This document shows positions 8,818 through 16,553 of a stretch of DNA of 60,032 bases, one piece after another. The translations under genes and the position numbers were made by a program. The stretch covers positions 1 through 60,032 of the forward strand of contig UQYV01000019.1 in assembly GCA_900545245.1 (NCBI GenBank), in the 5' to 3' direction. Below the pieces are notes generated by a model. It made no database searches. It was not told the origin of the DNA and saw only the letters and a program-made list of their open reading frames with translations. Origin of the DNA: an uncultured Bacteroidales bacterium (GTDB taxonomy: Bacteria > Bacteroidota > Bacteroidia > Bacteroidales > UBA932). How positions within the stretch are numbered: position 1 is the first letter of the stretch; each line of letters starts with the position of its first letter.

Positions 8818-9768
8818 ATGAGACGATCGGTACTTGTGGCAGTTGCAATGCTGTTCTTCGTTTTTTACGCTGCGGCGCAGTCTTCCGGTGATGGCGAGTT
8901 CTCCGTTCAGTCGTTCCGGTCTCTGGAATGGGATCTTGACGCGCGGAGCGGCAGGCCGGAAAAGGACCAGAACGGCAGAAAGGCAGCTCTGATTAAGGTG
9001 ATTACGTCGGCGAAGGGTCTTGATTTCGATGTCGGGATTATGGGTGTCGTTGCTGTGAGACAGGAAATCGGAGAAGTCTGGGTGTATGTCCCGGAGAAAG
9101 TACGGAAAATTACTGTGAGGCACAAGGATTTCGGAGTCATCAGGGATTATGTCTTTCCTGAGCCCATTGAATCTGCGGTGACCTACGAGATGGTGCTGAG
9201 AACTCCGGCTCCATCTGTCGAAAAGGAGGTAATCGTCAGGGATTCAATAGTCTACCTCCCATTTCCAGTGGATTCTTCTTCAGTTGGGACCGTTCGTAGA
9301 CGCGAGCCTATAGGTCTTTCTGTGTCAGGGATTTTCGCCGTCCCAGATTATTCTGGAGGACTGATGCTCTGCTGGGAGAAGTTCCGCTGGGGCTGTTATG
9401 TCAAAGCCGTGTCGAATTTCCGCAGTTCCGCATCGGAGTATGACTGCCTTTCTGACGGAACCACCTCCGATGGCTACATCTGGACTTCTGGCCGTTCCAG
9501 AGTCTCGCGTCTTTGTATTACAACCGGCCTTGTTTTTCGCACCTGCGATTGGCTTAGCCTATCCACCGGAGCCGGCTACGGCAGTCGTACCCTCCTTTGG
9601 GAAGACTCTTCGCTCAATTGGGCAAGAGTTTCTGATCGCAGTCCACGAGGCATAGCCGCTGACATCGCCCTTCACTTCCGCATCCGCAGTTTTCGCCTCT
9701 ACGCAGGCGTTTCCACGGCGGCTTTCCGCACTTGCGACTATGAGTTCGGTTTGGGATTTTGTTTTTGA
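8818..9768 (+). CDS. Exported beta-barrel-like protein with PEGA-associated N-terminal domain
   Basis: A 316-residue protein with signal peptide MRRSVLVAVAMLFFVFYAAAQ. Residues about 25-140 match a domain often found before PEGA domains in Bacteroidota. Recognisable parts are the initial RSLEWDLDAR...KDQNGRKAALIKV stretch, the GEVWVYVP strand and the PEPIESAVTYEMVL end. The C-terminal 140 residues alternate in the manner of an outer-membrane beta-barrel and end on an aromatic residue (GLGFCF). The open frame extends upstream to 8743, but start 8818 gives the signal peptide. It lies 10 bases after the NTF2-like gene and closes the three-gene operon divergent from the kinase. Confidence 0.72.
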   Translation: MRRSVLVAVAMLFFVFYAAAQSSGDGEFSVQSFRSLEWDLDARSGRPEKDQNGRKAALIKVITSAKGLDFDVGIMGVVAVRQEIGEVWVYVPEKVRKITVRHKDFGVIRDYVFPEPIESAVTYEMVLRTPAPSVEKEVIVRDSIVYLPFPVDSSSVGTVRRREPIGLSVSGIFAVPDYSGGLMLCWEKFRWGCYVKAVSNFRSSASEYDCLSDGTTSDGYIWTSGRSRVSRLCITTGLVFRTCDWLSLSTGAGYGSRTLLWEDSSLNWARVSDRSPRGIAADIALHFRIRSFRLYAGVSTAAFRTCDYEFGLGFCF

Positions 9769-9786
9769 GATTTGTGGATAATAGGC

Positions 9787-9817
9787 TTTGTTTGTCCGAA
9801 AATAAGTCTTAAATTTG
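9787..9817 (+). promoter_or_regulatory. Promoter of the nuclease lipoprotein gene
   Basis: TTTG at 9787-9790 and TAAATTTG at 9810-9817, 19 bases apart, fit the Bacteroidota -33/-7 consensus exactly. Transcription should start near 9823, giving a leader of about 65 bases that contains the hairpin at 9828-9856. Confidence 0.65.
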
Positions 9818-9827
9818 TGCCCCATAG

Positions 9828-9856
9828 GAGATTGGACTTTCGTTCAATCTCTTTTT
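9828..9856 (+). terminator. Terminator-like hairpin in the 5' leader of the nuclease gene
   Basis: Ten-base stem GAGATTGGAC / GTTCAATCTC (one G-T pair) with a four-base loop, followed directly by TTTTT. It sits between the promoter at 9787-9817 and the start at 9887, so it could act as an attenuator rather than an end-of-gene terminator. Confidence 0.6.
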
Positions 9857-9886
9857 AACAAAACAGAACAATAACACAAAATTAGA

Positions 9887-11380
9887 ATGAATCATTTGGG
9901 TCTATGGGGAAGAGCCGCAGCCGTTACAATGGTACTGTACGGACTTCTGGGTTTGGCTTCCTGCGACAAAATCAGCAACAACAGCGAACATCTTGACGAT
10001 GAATATGTTGGAATTTCTTCTTGGGTCGACGATTGGAGCGGCGACTACATCATTGCACACAAGGACGGCAGCAGCCTGATTCCGCTCAGCGGGGTTGGAG
10101 ACAAAGGTGAGGGAACTGCGGGAGAGAAGCTCTCGACTCTTGACGGAGTTGTCTTCGGGTCAGATGCCGACAACACAAAAGCTGTCCTTATCAAAAGCGG
10201 AGAATACTATAGAGTCCACATCGAATCAGTCGGCTACATCGGATTCGACGGAGAAAACGGTTTCATCAAATCCGCAAAAGAACTGAACGCCGACTGCTAT
10301 CTCTGGGAAGTGCTCTACAGCGATAACGGAGAAGGAGACTTCAGCTTGAACCCGAAAGCAGGAGACGGAGCAATCGCCTGGAATCCGGAAGAAAAATGTT
10401 TCTACATCAGTTCTTCCGCAAAATCGGCACTCCTCTACAAGAGGGTTGTAGGCACCGGAATCCAGAATAAGGCCGACACCGACAATCCTGGCACAGAACC
10501 GGACCCCGACAAACCAAATCCGGAACCGGGCCCAACACCGGAGCCAGGTCCAACACCGGAGCCGGTCCCGACCAACGGACAATATGGATGGTTTGAACTT
10601 CCTGCCGTCAATTATGAGGTTTCCGGAACAGACCTAATTGACAAGGACGACAAAACTTTGTATTTTGCACACCACTTCTGCGCCGGCGGCGAAAAAGGTC
10701 CTGGCGGGAAAACCGCAAGAAACTTCTCAGTCTGCTACAGCAGCAAACATCTCTGCCCGGTTTGGGTAGCAGGCCCACGCCACCAGATGTATACCGGTAA
10801 GGGAAGACACGATAATTACAAGAGAGACCCGAAAATATCCTGCCCTCAAAACGGAAAATGGCCCGGTTACACCAGAGGTCATATGATTGGTTCCTCCGAC
10901 AGAAACCATTCTGTGGCAACAAACCATCAAGTTTTCTATTATTCCAACATCGCTCCTCAAGTACAGAGCGGCTTCAACACCGGAGGAGGCGCATGGAACA
11001 ACCTTGAAGACCACATAGACGGTCTCGTATGTTCTGACACGCTCTATGCTGTCGTCGGTTGCTATTTCGAAACATTTACAGACAAATACAATCAGACAAT
11101 TACTCCAAAGAAAGCAAGTGGCGGGGATGTCCCTACAATGTTCTACTATGCCTTGCTTCGCACAAAGAATGGCAACACGGGAAAAGCCGTAACAAGTTGC
11201 TCTGCCTCTGAGCTCCAATGCGTTGCTTTTGTCCTTAGCCACACCGGAAATCACCAGCACAAGCCACAGGTAAAGGATATGATGTCCGTCTCAGACCTTG
11301 AGAAACTCACCGGATTCTCATATTTCCCGAATGTGCCGAATGCACCAAAATCGACCTTCACTCCATCTGATTGGCTATAA
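9887..11380 (+). CDS. Exported lipoprotein with DNA/RNA non-specific endonuclease domain
   Basis: The 497-residue product has a lipoprotein signal (VLYGLLGLASC, lipid Cys near 27). An N-terminal beta-rich domain (about 35-190) precedes a Pro/Glu/Gly linker with repeated PGPTPEP units (about 200-228). The C-terminal domain (about 230-497) is a beta-beta-alpha-metal nuclease of the NUC1 type, with catalytic His332 in the TRGHM motif and a metal-binding asparagine in WNNLE. Such enzymes cut DNA and RNA without sequence preference; anchored outside the cell they can serve nutrient scavenging or biofilm DNA turnover. The N-terminal domain is of unknown function. The gene converges with alr, overlapping its 3' end by 23 bases. 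Confidence 0.88.
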   Translation: MNHLGLWGRAAAVTMVLYGLLGLASCDKISNNSEHLDDEYVGISSWVDDWSGDYIIAHKDGSSLIPLSGVGDKGEGTAGEKLSTLDGVVFGSDADNTKAVLIKSGEYYRVHIESVGYIGFDGENGFIKSAKELNADCYLWEVLYSDNGEGDFSLNPKAGDGAIAWNPEEKCFYISSSAKSALLYKRVVGTGIQNKADTDNPGTEPDPDKPNPEPGPTPEPGPTPEPVPTNGQYGWFELPAVNYEVSGTDLIDKDDKTLYFAHHFCAGGEKGPGGKTARNFSVCYSSKHLCPVWVAGPRHQMYTGKGRHDNYKRDPKISCPQNGKWPGYTRGHMIGSSDRNHSVATNHQVFYYSNIAPQVQSGFNTGGGAWNNLEDHIDGLVCSDTLYAVVGCYFETFTDKYNQTITPKKASGGDVPTMFYYALLRTKNGNTGKAVTSCSASELQCVAFVLSHTGNHQHKPQVKDMMSVSDLEKLTGFSYFPNVPNAPKSTFTPSDWL

Positions 11381-12479
11381 CCACACGCTCAATTCGCCGC
11401 GGAACTGAGGTCAGAATCTCATAAGGAATAGTGCCGAGAATGTCCGCAAGTTCGGAGATTGTCGGTTCTTTGCCGAATATGGTGACGGTGTCGCCCACTT
11501 GTGCCGGAACGCCGGTTATGTCAAGCATACACATGTCCATACAGATGTTGCCTATCGTCGGCACGCGACGGCCATTCAGCAGGAACGAGCAGTTGCCGCG
11601 CCCGAGATGGCGGTCGATGCCGTCCGCATAGCCAACCGGGATTGTGGCGATTGTCGTGCCCTCAGGAGCTATTTGCCCGTTACGCCCGTAGCCTATCGTC
11701 CCGTCTTCCGGCTTCAGGTTCTTGATCTGAAGTATCTTGCACTTGAACGAAGCGACTGGAGCAAGATGCACCCCGGGAAGAGCGCTCACTCCATAGATTC
11801 CGATGCCGAGCCTCACCATGTCGTACTGATACTGAGGGAATCTCTCGATGCCTGCAGAATTGAGTATGTGCCACATCGGCCTGTATCCCAAGGTCTTCGT
11901 AAGTGACGTCGCGTTTCGATTGAACATATCAATCTGACCGAGCGTAAAATCATCGCTCGCCTGATCCTCCGCAGCTGCAAGATGTGAAAAAATGGATTTC
12001 ACCTTCACCCTGTCGGTTTTCGACAGATATTCCTCCAGTTCCTCCAGTTCCGAACTCATAAAACCGAGACGGTGCATTCCGGTGTCGAGTTTTATGTGGA
12101 CAGGATAGTTGTGAACGTCGCGCTGCTCAAGGATCTCGCAAAGAATCTTCAGTGAACAGAGATTCGGTATGCTCGGCTCAAGATTGTTGTCTATTATCTC
12201 GTTGAAAAAATCGGTTCCCGCAGTGAGCACGAGAATCGGCTTGTGGATGCCTGCGGCACGAAGTTCCATTCCCTCAATAGGATAGGCCACAGCAAGATAG
12301 TCCGCACCATTCTGTTCCATCAGACGGGAAAACTCCACAGCTCCGTGTCCGTAGGCATTAGCCTTGACGAGCACGAGAAGTTTCGTTGTCGGCTTCAGCA
12401 GATTTCTGAAATATCGGTAGTTTGACTCACAGTCCGGAAGACTCAGTTCCAGACGCGAGAAATCGTTCTCTCCAAACAT
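11358..12479 (-). CDS. alr: Alanine racemase
   Basis: A 373-residue PLP enzyme that interconverts L- and D-alanine for peptidoglycan synthesis in the cytoplasm. The PLP-binding lysine is Lys39 in VLVKANAYGHG. The N-terminal TIM-barrel and C-terminal beta domain are both present, with the IGYGR tyrosine segment (the second catalytic base) and the PTIGNICMDM motif. The length is normal for the monofunctional family; there is no MurF-like fusion. It starts at ATG 12479, reads divergently from the DJ-1 family gene, and has a -7 box at 12543-12550. Confidence 0.96.
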   Translation of the reverse strand: MFGENDFSRLELSLPDCESNYRYFRNLLKPTTKLLVLVKANAYGHGAVEFSRLMEQNGADYLAVAYPIEGMELRAAGIHKPILVLTAGTDFFNEIIDNNLEPSIPNLCSLKILCEILEQRDVHNYPVHIKLDTGMHRLGFMSSELEELEEYLSKTDRVKVKSIFSHLAAAEDQASDDFTLGQIDMFNRNATSLTKTLGYRPMWHILNSAGIERFPQYQYDMVRLGIGIYGVSALPGVHLAPVASFKCKILQIKNLKPEDGTIGYGRNGQIAPEGTTIATIPVGYADGIDRHLGRGNCSFLLNGRRVPTIGNICMDMCMLDITGVPAQVGDTVTIFGKEPTISELADILGTIPYEILTSVPRRIERVVIANQME

Positions 12480-12542
12480 AATTCTTATAAATTATAGCTC
12501 CAATGTCACCCCACAATAGATTCCGCTGGAGCAAACAGGCTG

Positions 12543-12550
12543 CAAAAGTA
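12543..12550 (-). promoter_or_regulatory. -7 promoter box for alr
   Basis: Read on the minus strand this is TACTTTTG, a perfect TAnnTTTG box, 63 bases upstream of the alr start. No clear TTTG was found 19-21 bases further upstream. Confidence 0.45.
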
Positions 12551-12665
12551 CCATTTTTTAATGAAATTTCATCTATAAACGACACATTTGCACGGCTTTT
12601 GCCATAATATTGACGTTTGGGCAATGCAAAACAGGCCTTGCCCGCCGTTACAATAAAAAATAGAC

Positions 12666-13247
12666 ATGAAGACAAATTATCTCTTTCTCGCTGAAGGATA
12701 CGAAATTGCCGAGGCCATGTGCCCGGTGGACATGATGACACGCGGAGGACTTCAAGTGAAGACAGTTTCTATCACAGAAGAGCACCTTGTACACAGTTCC
12801 CACGGAATCGGGATTATGGCGGATCTTAACTGGAGCGAGTTTCTGAAGGAAACCGAAAATCAGGACATTGACGGAGAAGGCGTCCTTGCATTTCCTGGAG
12901 GAATGCCGGGATCAATAAACCTTTCGGAAAAGAAGGAACTCATTGAGATTGCCAGGAAGCATTTCGACAAAGGAGGCATCACTGCTGCCATCTGCGCAGC
13001 GCCGAGCGTAGTTCTCGGCAAGATGGGCGGGCTCAAAGGACGGAGGATGTGCTGCTATGCAGGCTTTGAGAGCGTGCTTGAGGATGCCGGAGCGACAGTC
13101 GACACAAACGATGGCGTGGTTGTTGATAGGAACCTCATTACTTCACGCGGAGCCGGACACGCGATTGCGTTCGGCCTTGCGATTGTTTCTGTGGCATCCG
13201 GAGAGGAAACCGCACGAAAGGTCGCCAAATCCATTATGCTTCAATAG
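12666..13247 (+). CDS. DJ-1/PfpI family protein (YajL/ThiJ type)
   Basis: A 193-residue single-domain protein of the DJ-1 superfamily. The conserved glutamate is in LAEGYEIAEA near residue 15. The nucleophile-elbow cysteine is in ITAAICAAPSVVLG (near residue 106), followed by the conserved GRRMCCYAGFE segment and the TSRGAGHAIAF segment near the end. Family members act as redox-sensing chaperones or glyoxalase/deglycase-like enzymes; the exact reaction cannot be told from sequence. Cytoplasmic, no signal. It is 58 bases upstream of the membrane zinc peptidase gene on the same strand and may be co-transcribed with it. Confidence 0.9.
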   Translation: MKTNYLFLAEGYEIAEAMCPVDMMTRGGLQVKTVSITEEHLVHSSHGIGIMADLNWSEFLKETENQDIDGEGVLAFPGGMPGSINLSEKKELIEIARKHFDKGGITAAICAAPSVVLGKMGGLKGRRMCCYAGFESVLEDAGATVDTNDGVVVDRNLITSRGAGHAIAFGLAIVSVASGEETARKVAKSIMLQ

Positions 13248-13305
13248 TTTGATAAACAGGCAAATGCTGACACGAATGAGTATAGAAAACAAATAAAAGA
13301 CAGAT

Positions 13306-13980
13306 ATGAGTATTTGGATTATAATGATTGCTGTGATGCTGATCAGTTTCACCATCCAGCAAGTTTTGGAAAGCAAGTTCAGCAAGTATTCCAAGGTGCC
13401 GAACCCGAGCGGCCTCACAGGCGCACAGGTGGCGGAAAAGATGCTTGACTGGTATGGGATACACAATGTGCAGGTACGCCGTACCAACGGCGTGCTCACG
13501 GATCATTTCGACCCGAGGAGCAAGACTGTGAACCTGAGCGACGCGGTCTATTCCAGTTCTTCAATAGCGGCTGCGGCCGTCGCCGCACATGAATGCGGAC
13601 ACGTCGTCCAGCATGCACAGGGATATGCTCCGGTAAAGCTTCGCAGCGCTCTGGTTCCTGCAGTGAATTTCTGCAACATGACAGTCCAGTGGGTCCTGCT
13701 TTTGGGAGTGATGTTGGTGAACAGTTTCCCATCAATTCTCTGGCTCGGAATCGCGCTCTTCGCAATGACAACTCTTTTCAGCCTCGTCACGCTTCCGTGT
13801 GAAATCAACGCAAGTTCAAGGGCAGTCAGCTGGCTGACAAGTTCAGGAATCGTCGATGACCGCACACGTCCGATGGCAATTGACGCCCTGAAATGGGCCG
13901 CATACACCTACGTCATCGCAGCAATCGGTTCCATCGCAACCCTTCTCTACTACATCGGCATTGCAACGCGGCGCAATTAA
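13306..13980 (+). CDS. Membrane neutral zinc metallopeptidase (YugP family)
   Basis: A 224-residue integral membrane protein of the YugP-type zinc peptidase family. An N-terminal helix is followed by a cytoplasmic or peripheral segment carrying the HExxH-type site HECGH (His95, Glu96, His99). Two central hydrophobic helices (about 120-165) and a C-terminal helix (about 195-217) follow. Length and motif spacing are normal for the family. Its substrate is unknown; a role in envelope protein turnover is inferred. A strong bidirectional terminator separates it from rng. Confidence 0.88.
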   Translation: MSIWIIMIAVMLISFTIQQVLESKFSKYSKVPNPSGLTGAQVAEKMLDWYGIHNVQVRRTNGVLTDHFDPRSKTVNLSDAVYSSSSIAAAAVAAHECGHVVQHAQGYAPVKLRSALVPAVNFCNMTVQWVLLLGVMLVNSFPSILWLGIALFAMTTLFSLVTLPCEINASSRAVSWLTSSGIVDDRTRPMAIDALKWAAYTYVIAAIGSIATLLYYIGIATRRN

Positions 13981-14015
13981 AAGATAAGAGGCGCAATTAA
14001 GGGCGAAGACATCTC

Positions 14016-14054
14016 AAAAAAGGAGCGAAACTCACTCGAGTTTCGCTCCTTTTT
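14016..14054. terminator. Bidirectional intrinsic terminator
   Basis: A perfect 13-base stem (AGGAGCGAAACTC / GAGTTTCGCTCCT, four-base loop) has five T on the plus side and five A before it, so it can end transcription of both the zinc peptidase gene and rng. The stem overlaps the last codons of rng (stop at 14032-14034). Confidence 0.85.
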
Positions 14055-15609
14055 CATCATAGAATTCATTTTGCAGGACAGTGAAGTCAGAAGATGTCTC
14101 CATCTTAAGCCTGCACTTGTACTTCTTTTTCCAGCGGTCGAGGATGCTACCTTTGAACAGGCCATCGGACTTGGTAAGGTAGGCACCGAGAATGGGCCCT
14201 ACTTTCAGCGTCAATGACTGTATCTTCTTGTCAACGACATAGTTGGCAAGTTTCCTTTCAATGTCCTCGTCTATCACAATGCTCGAAGAAATCTTTCCGG
14301 TGCCGTGGCAAACCGGACAAACCTCCAGAGTGTTCAGCTCAATCGCCGGACGCACTCTCTGGCGGGTAATCTGCATCAGGCCGAACTTGGTGAGCGGAAG
14401 CACATTATGCTTTGCCCTATCCCCTTCCATGAGCTGCTGCATATACTTGTAGAGTTGGTTGCGGTGCTCGCCCGACTCCATGTCGATGAAGTCCACAATG
14501 ACGATTCCGCCCATATCCCGAAGCCTCAGCTGACGGGCAATCTCCTCCGCAGCGTAGCAATTCACGTCGTAGGTGTTCTGTTCCTGTTCCTTGTTCTTGG
14601 CTCTCGTTCCGCTGTTGACGTCAACCACATGCAGTGCCTCCGTGTGTTCGATTACGAGATAGGCGCCCTGCCTCAGAGGCACGACCTTTCCGAAGGAACT
14701 CTTAATTTGTCGCGTGACCTCAAAATGGTCGAAGATAGGTTCCTTGCCCTCGTAGAACTTCACGATTTTCTCCTGATCCGGAGAAATGAGTGAAATGTAC
14801 TTAAGGGTCTCCTCGTAGATCTTCTCGTTGTCGATGTAGATGTTGCTGAACGAGTCATTCAGGAGATCCCTGAGGATTGTGGTCGTCTTGCTATACTCAG
14901 TGAAGAGGAGCTGCACCTTCTTGGACGAGGCAATCTTTTTCCATGAACTCTCCCATTTCTCAATGAGAGACATCACCTCGGCATCAAGCACAGCAGCGTT
15001 CCTACCTTCCGCAGCCGTGCGGATAATTGCGCCGTAGTTGCGCGGAAGAATGCTCTTCACCAGCGTTTCAAGCCGTTTCTTTTCTTCTTTCGAAGCTATT
15101 TTTTGTGATACACTGACCTTCTCCGCGAAAGGAAGAAGCACAATGTTGCGTCCTGCCAATGAAATTTCAGCTGTAAGTCTCGAGCCTTTGGTGGATATCG
15201 GTTCTTTGACAATCTGACAGACAATCATCTGTCCCGGCGTGAGAACTTTCTCTATCCGTCCTTCCTTCTCAAGCGGCTGACCTATCTTTATGTGGGAATA
15301 TATTCCCTTGAGGTCAGAGTTGGGATTTGCCCTCTTCACGAATTCATCGAATGCATTGAAGTAGAGCCCCAAGTCAAGATAATGGACGAAAGCCTCCTTC
15401 TCATCACCAATGTCCACAAACGCTGCATTAAGCGCCGGCAAGATTTTTTTCACCTTGCCCAGGTAGACATCCCCCACCGAAAAGCTATGACCCGAGACAG
15501 ACTCTCTGTTGAACTCAATCAGACGATGGTTCTCCATCAGAGCGATGGAGACCTCAGACGAGCTGACTTCAACCACAAGATCTTTTACGGATTCTTTTCC
15601 GGCTTCCAT
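14032..15609 (-). CDS. rng: Ribonuclease G/E
   Basis: A 525-residue endoribonuclease of the RNase E/G family, involved in 16S rRNA 5' maturation and mRNA decay in the cytoplasm. Present are the N-terminal S1 domain (about 35-125), the 5' sensor/RNase H-like region, and the DNase I-like catalytic part with metal-binding aspartates in GIVIVDFIDME. The zinc-link cysteines are in CPVCHGTG. It lacks the long scaffold tail of RNase E, as usual for RNase G. Start 15609 (MEAGKESVKDLVVE) is normal. It lies downstream of HU and the small basic protein gene on the same strand, but a terminator and repeats separate them. Confidence 0.95.
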   Translation of the reverse strand: MEAGKESVKDLVVEVSSSEVSIALMENHRLIEFNRESVSGHSFSVGDVYLGKVKKILPALNAAFVDIGDEKEAFVHYLDLGLYFNAFDEFVKRANPNSDLKGIYSHIKIGQPLEKEGRIEKVLTPGQMIVCQIVKEPISTKGSRLTAEISLAGRNIVLLPFAEKVSVSQKIASKEEKKRLETLVKSILPRNYGAIIRTAAEGRNAAVLDAEVMSLIEKWESSWKKIASSKKVQLLFTEYSKTTTILRDLLNDSFSNIYIDNEKIYEETLKYISLISPDQEKIVKFYEGKEPIFDHFEVTRQIKSSFGKVVPLRQGAYLVIEHTEALHVVDVNSGTRAKNKEQEQNTYDVNCYAAEEIARQLRLRDMGGIVIVDFIDMESGEHRNQLYKYMQQLMEGDRAKHNVLPLTKFGLMQITRQRVRPAIELNTLEVCPVCHGTGKISSSIVIDEDIERKLANYVVDKKIQSLTLKVGPILGAYLTKSDGLFKGSILDRWKKKYKCRLKMETSSDFTVLQNEFYDEKGAKLE

Positions 15610-15688
15610 TAAAATTTTATTGACAATAAAAGTTAAAAATAGAAGTCCATAAAAAGACGATATACAATGCGGCTGTCACAATCCAAAA

Positions 15689-15782
15689 GACGCATCAGCG
15701 TCGTGCGAAGAACAACGAAGCGAGAGCCTTGTGCGATAGTGTGCACGAAGCACCACTTCCCCTTCGAGGGGACGGGAGGGGT
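15689..15782 (-). repeat. Dispersed hairpin-rich repeat A, copy 1
   Basis: Read on the minus strand this matches 38224-38320 in four ordered blocks: CCCTCCCGTCCCC, GGGGAAGTGGTGCT, CGCTTCGTTG and CGCACG(A/G)CGCTGATGCG. It contains local inverted repeats (GACGCATCAGCGTC, CCCCTTCGAGGGG). It makes up much of the 302-base gene-free stretch 15610-15911; apart from the repeats and a terminator I see nothing else there. Confidence 0.75.
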
Positions 15783-15790
15783 CAGTTAGA

Positions 15791-15835
15791 TGGTGAGGAT
15801 TTTATCAAGAAACGCAACGCAGCAGACCGCTTTTT
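15791..15835 (-). repeat. Dispersed repeat B, copy 1
   Basis: On the minus strand it begins AAAAAGCGGTCTGCTGCGTT, identical to 18964-18983. It continues with TTGAT, a variable base, AAATCCTCAC. About 37 of 41 aligned bases agree with the copy at 18964-19010, which lies in the opposite orientation. Confidence 0.75.
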
Positions 15836-15845
15836 ATGGGTTTCG

Positions 15846-15875
15846 TAAAAAAGGCTGACCGCCCGGGCCAGCCTT
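15846..15875 (-). terminator. Intrinsic terminator after the small basic protein gene
   Basis: On the minus strand, AAGGCTGGCC pairs with GGTCAGCCTT (one mismatch, five-base loop) and is followed by a T run. It would end the HU/small-protein transcript about 40 bases past the stop at 15912. Confidence 0.75.
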
Positions 15876-15911
15876 CAACTTGTAAGACTGCTTAAACGGC
15901 AGACACTCAGA

Positions 15912-16001
15912 CTACTTCTTCTTATGTCTGTTCTTGCGTAATCTCTTCTTACGCTTGTGTGTCGCCATCTTATGCCTCTTATGCTTTTTTCCGTTTGGCA
16001 T
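15912..16001 (-). CDS. 29-residue highly basic protein (possible small ribosomal protein)
   Basis: A short ORF reading MPNGKKHKRHKMATHKRKK and ending NRHKKK, with 18 Lys/Arg and 4 His among 29 residues and no acidic residue. Similar very basic peptides beginning MP(S/N)GKK are, to my recollection, conserved across Bacteroidota near HU and rng genes, and a small ribosomal protein identity is plausible; I cannot confirm it here. It starts 21 bases downstream of the HU stop on the same strand and is followed by a good terminator, which supports it as a real gene. Confidence 0.75.
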   Translation of the reverse strand: MPNGKKHKRHKMATHKRKKRLRKNRHKKK

Positions 16002-16022
16002 AGTAGTAATGAATTTAAAATA

Positions 16023-16298
16023 TTATTTCTTGATCTGCTTTGCAAATGACTTTGACGGCTTGAATGCCGGAATGTCATGTGCCGGGATCGTTATCGTAAT
16101 CTCCTTGGTGATGTTACGCGCTGTCTTCTCAGCCCTGTGCTTGATGATGAAGCTGCCGAATCCGCGGAGATAAACCGGGTTACCCTTTGTAAGAGAATCC
16201 TTTACAACCTCCATGAAGCCGTCCACTACTGCTGCTACTTGCTCTTTCTGAACTCCGGTTGACTGTGCAACCTCGTTTACGATTTCTGCCTTTGTCAT
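16023..16298 (-). CDS. HU-family DNA-binding protein
   Basis: A 91-residue histone-like protein that bends and compacts DNA as a dimer. It shows the N-terminal helical dimerisation part (MTKAEIVNEVAQSTGV), the GFGSFIIKHRAEKTARN beta-arm with basic residues, and the usual C-terminal helix with PAFKPSKSFAKQIKK. The arm tip reads ITIPAHDIPAF instead of the common NPxTG form. The length is standard. Its promoter is at 16352-16382 on the same strand, and the small basic protein gene follows. Confidence 0.95.
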   Translation of the reverse strand: MTKAEIVNEVAQSTGVQKEQVAAVVDGFMEVVKDSLTKGNPVYLRGFGSFIIKHRAEKTARNITKEITITIPAHDIPAFKPSKSFAKQIKK

Positions 16299-16351
16299 AA
16301 TACTTGTGTATAAAATGTTTATTAGAAATTCTAACCTCGGTAAAAACCTCG

Positions 16352-16382
16352 CAAAATTAGAGTTATTTTTCTAATATTCAAA
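16352..16382 (-). promoter_or_regulatory. Promoter of the HU gene
   Basis: On the minus strand TTTG (16382-16379) is followed after 19 bases by TAATTTTG (16359-16352), an exact match to the Bacteroidota consensus. This leaves a leader of about 45 bases before ATG at 16298. Confidence 0.7.
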
Positions 16383-16500
16383 AAAAAACATCATTTTTGT
16401 AGGATTATGAACACACAATGCCGGAGCCTGACTTTCGAAAGCGCTGCGGCATGGCATAATGCTTGACCATATTATACGACACATCGCAAGGCATGTCGAT

Positions 16501-16517
16501 TCTGACATTTTGTCAGA
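16501..16517. promoter_or_regulatory. Operator-like palindrome upstream of lon
   Basis: Perfect inverted repeat TCTGACATTTTGTCAGA (7-base arms, 3-base centre) 36 bases before the lon start. It could bind a dimeric repressor or form a hairpin near the mRNA 5' end. It does not match the CIRCE element. Confidence 0.4.
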
Positions 16518-16553
16518 GGGCATTTTTGTGCACATATATACAAAAGATATTTT

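Noticed and set aside
16501..16517. CIRCE heat-shock operator before lon
   Set aside because: The arms do not match TTAGCACTC/GAGTGCTAA and the spacer is three bases instead of nine.
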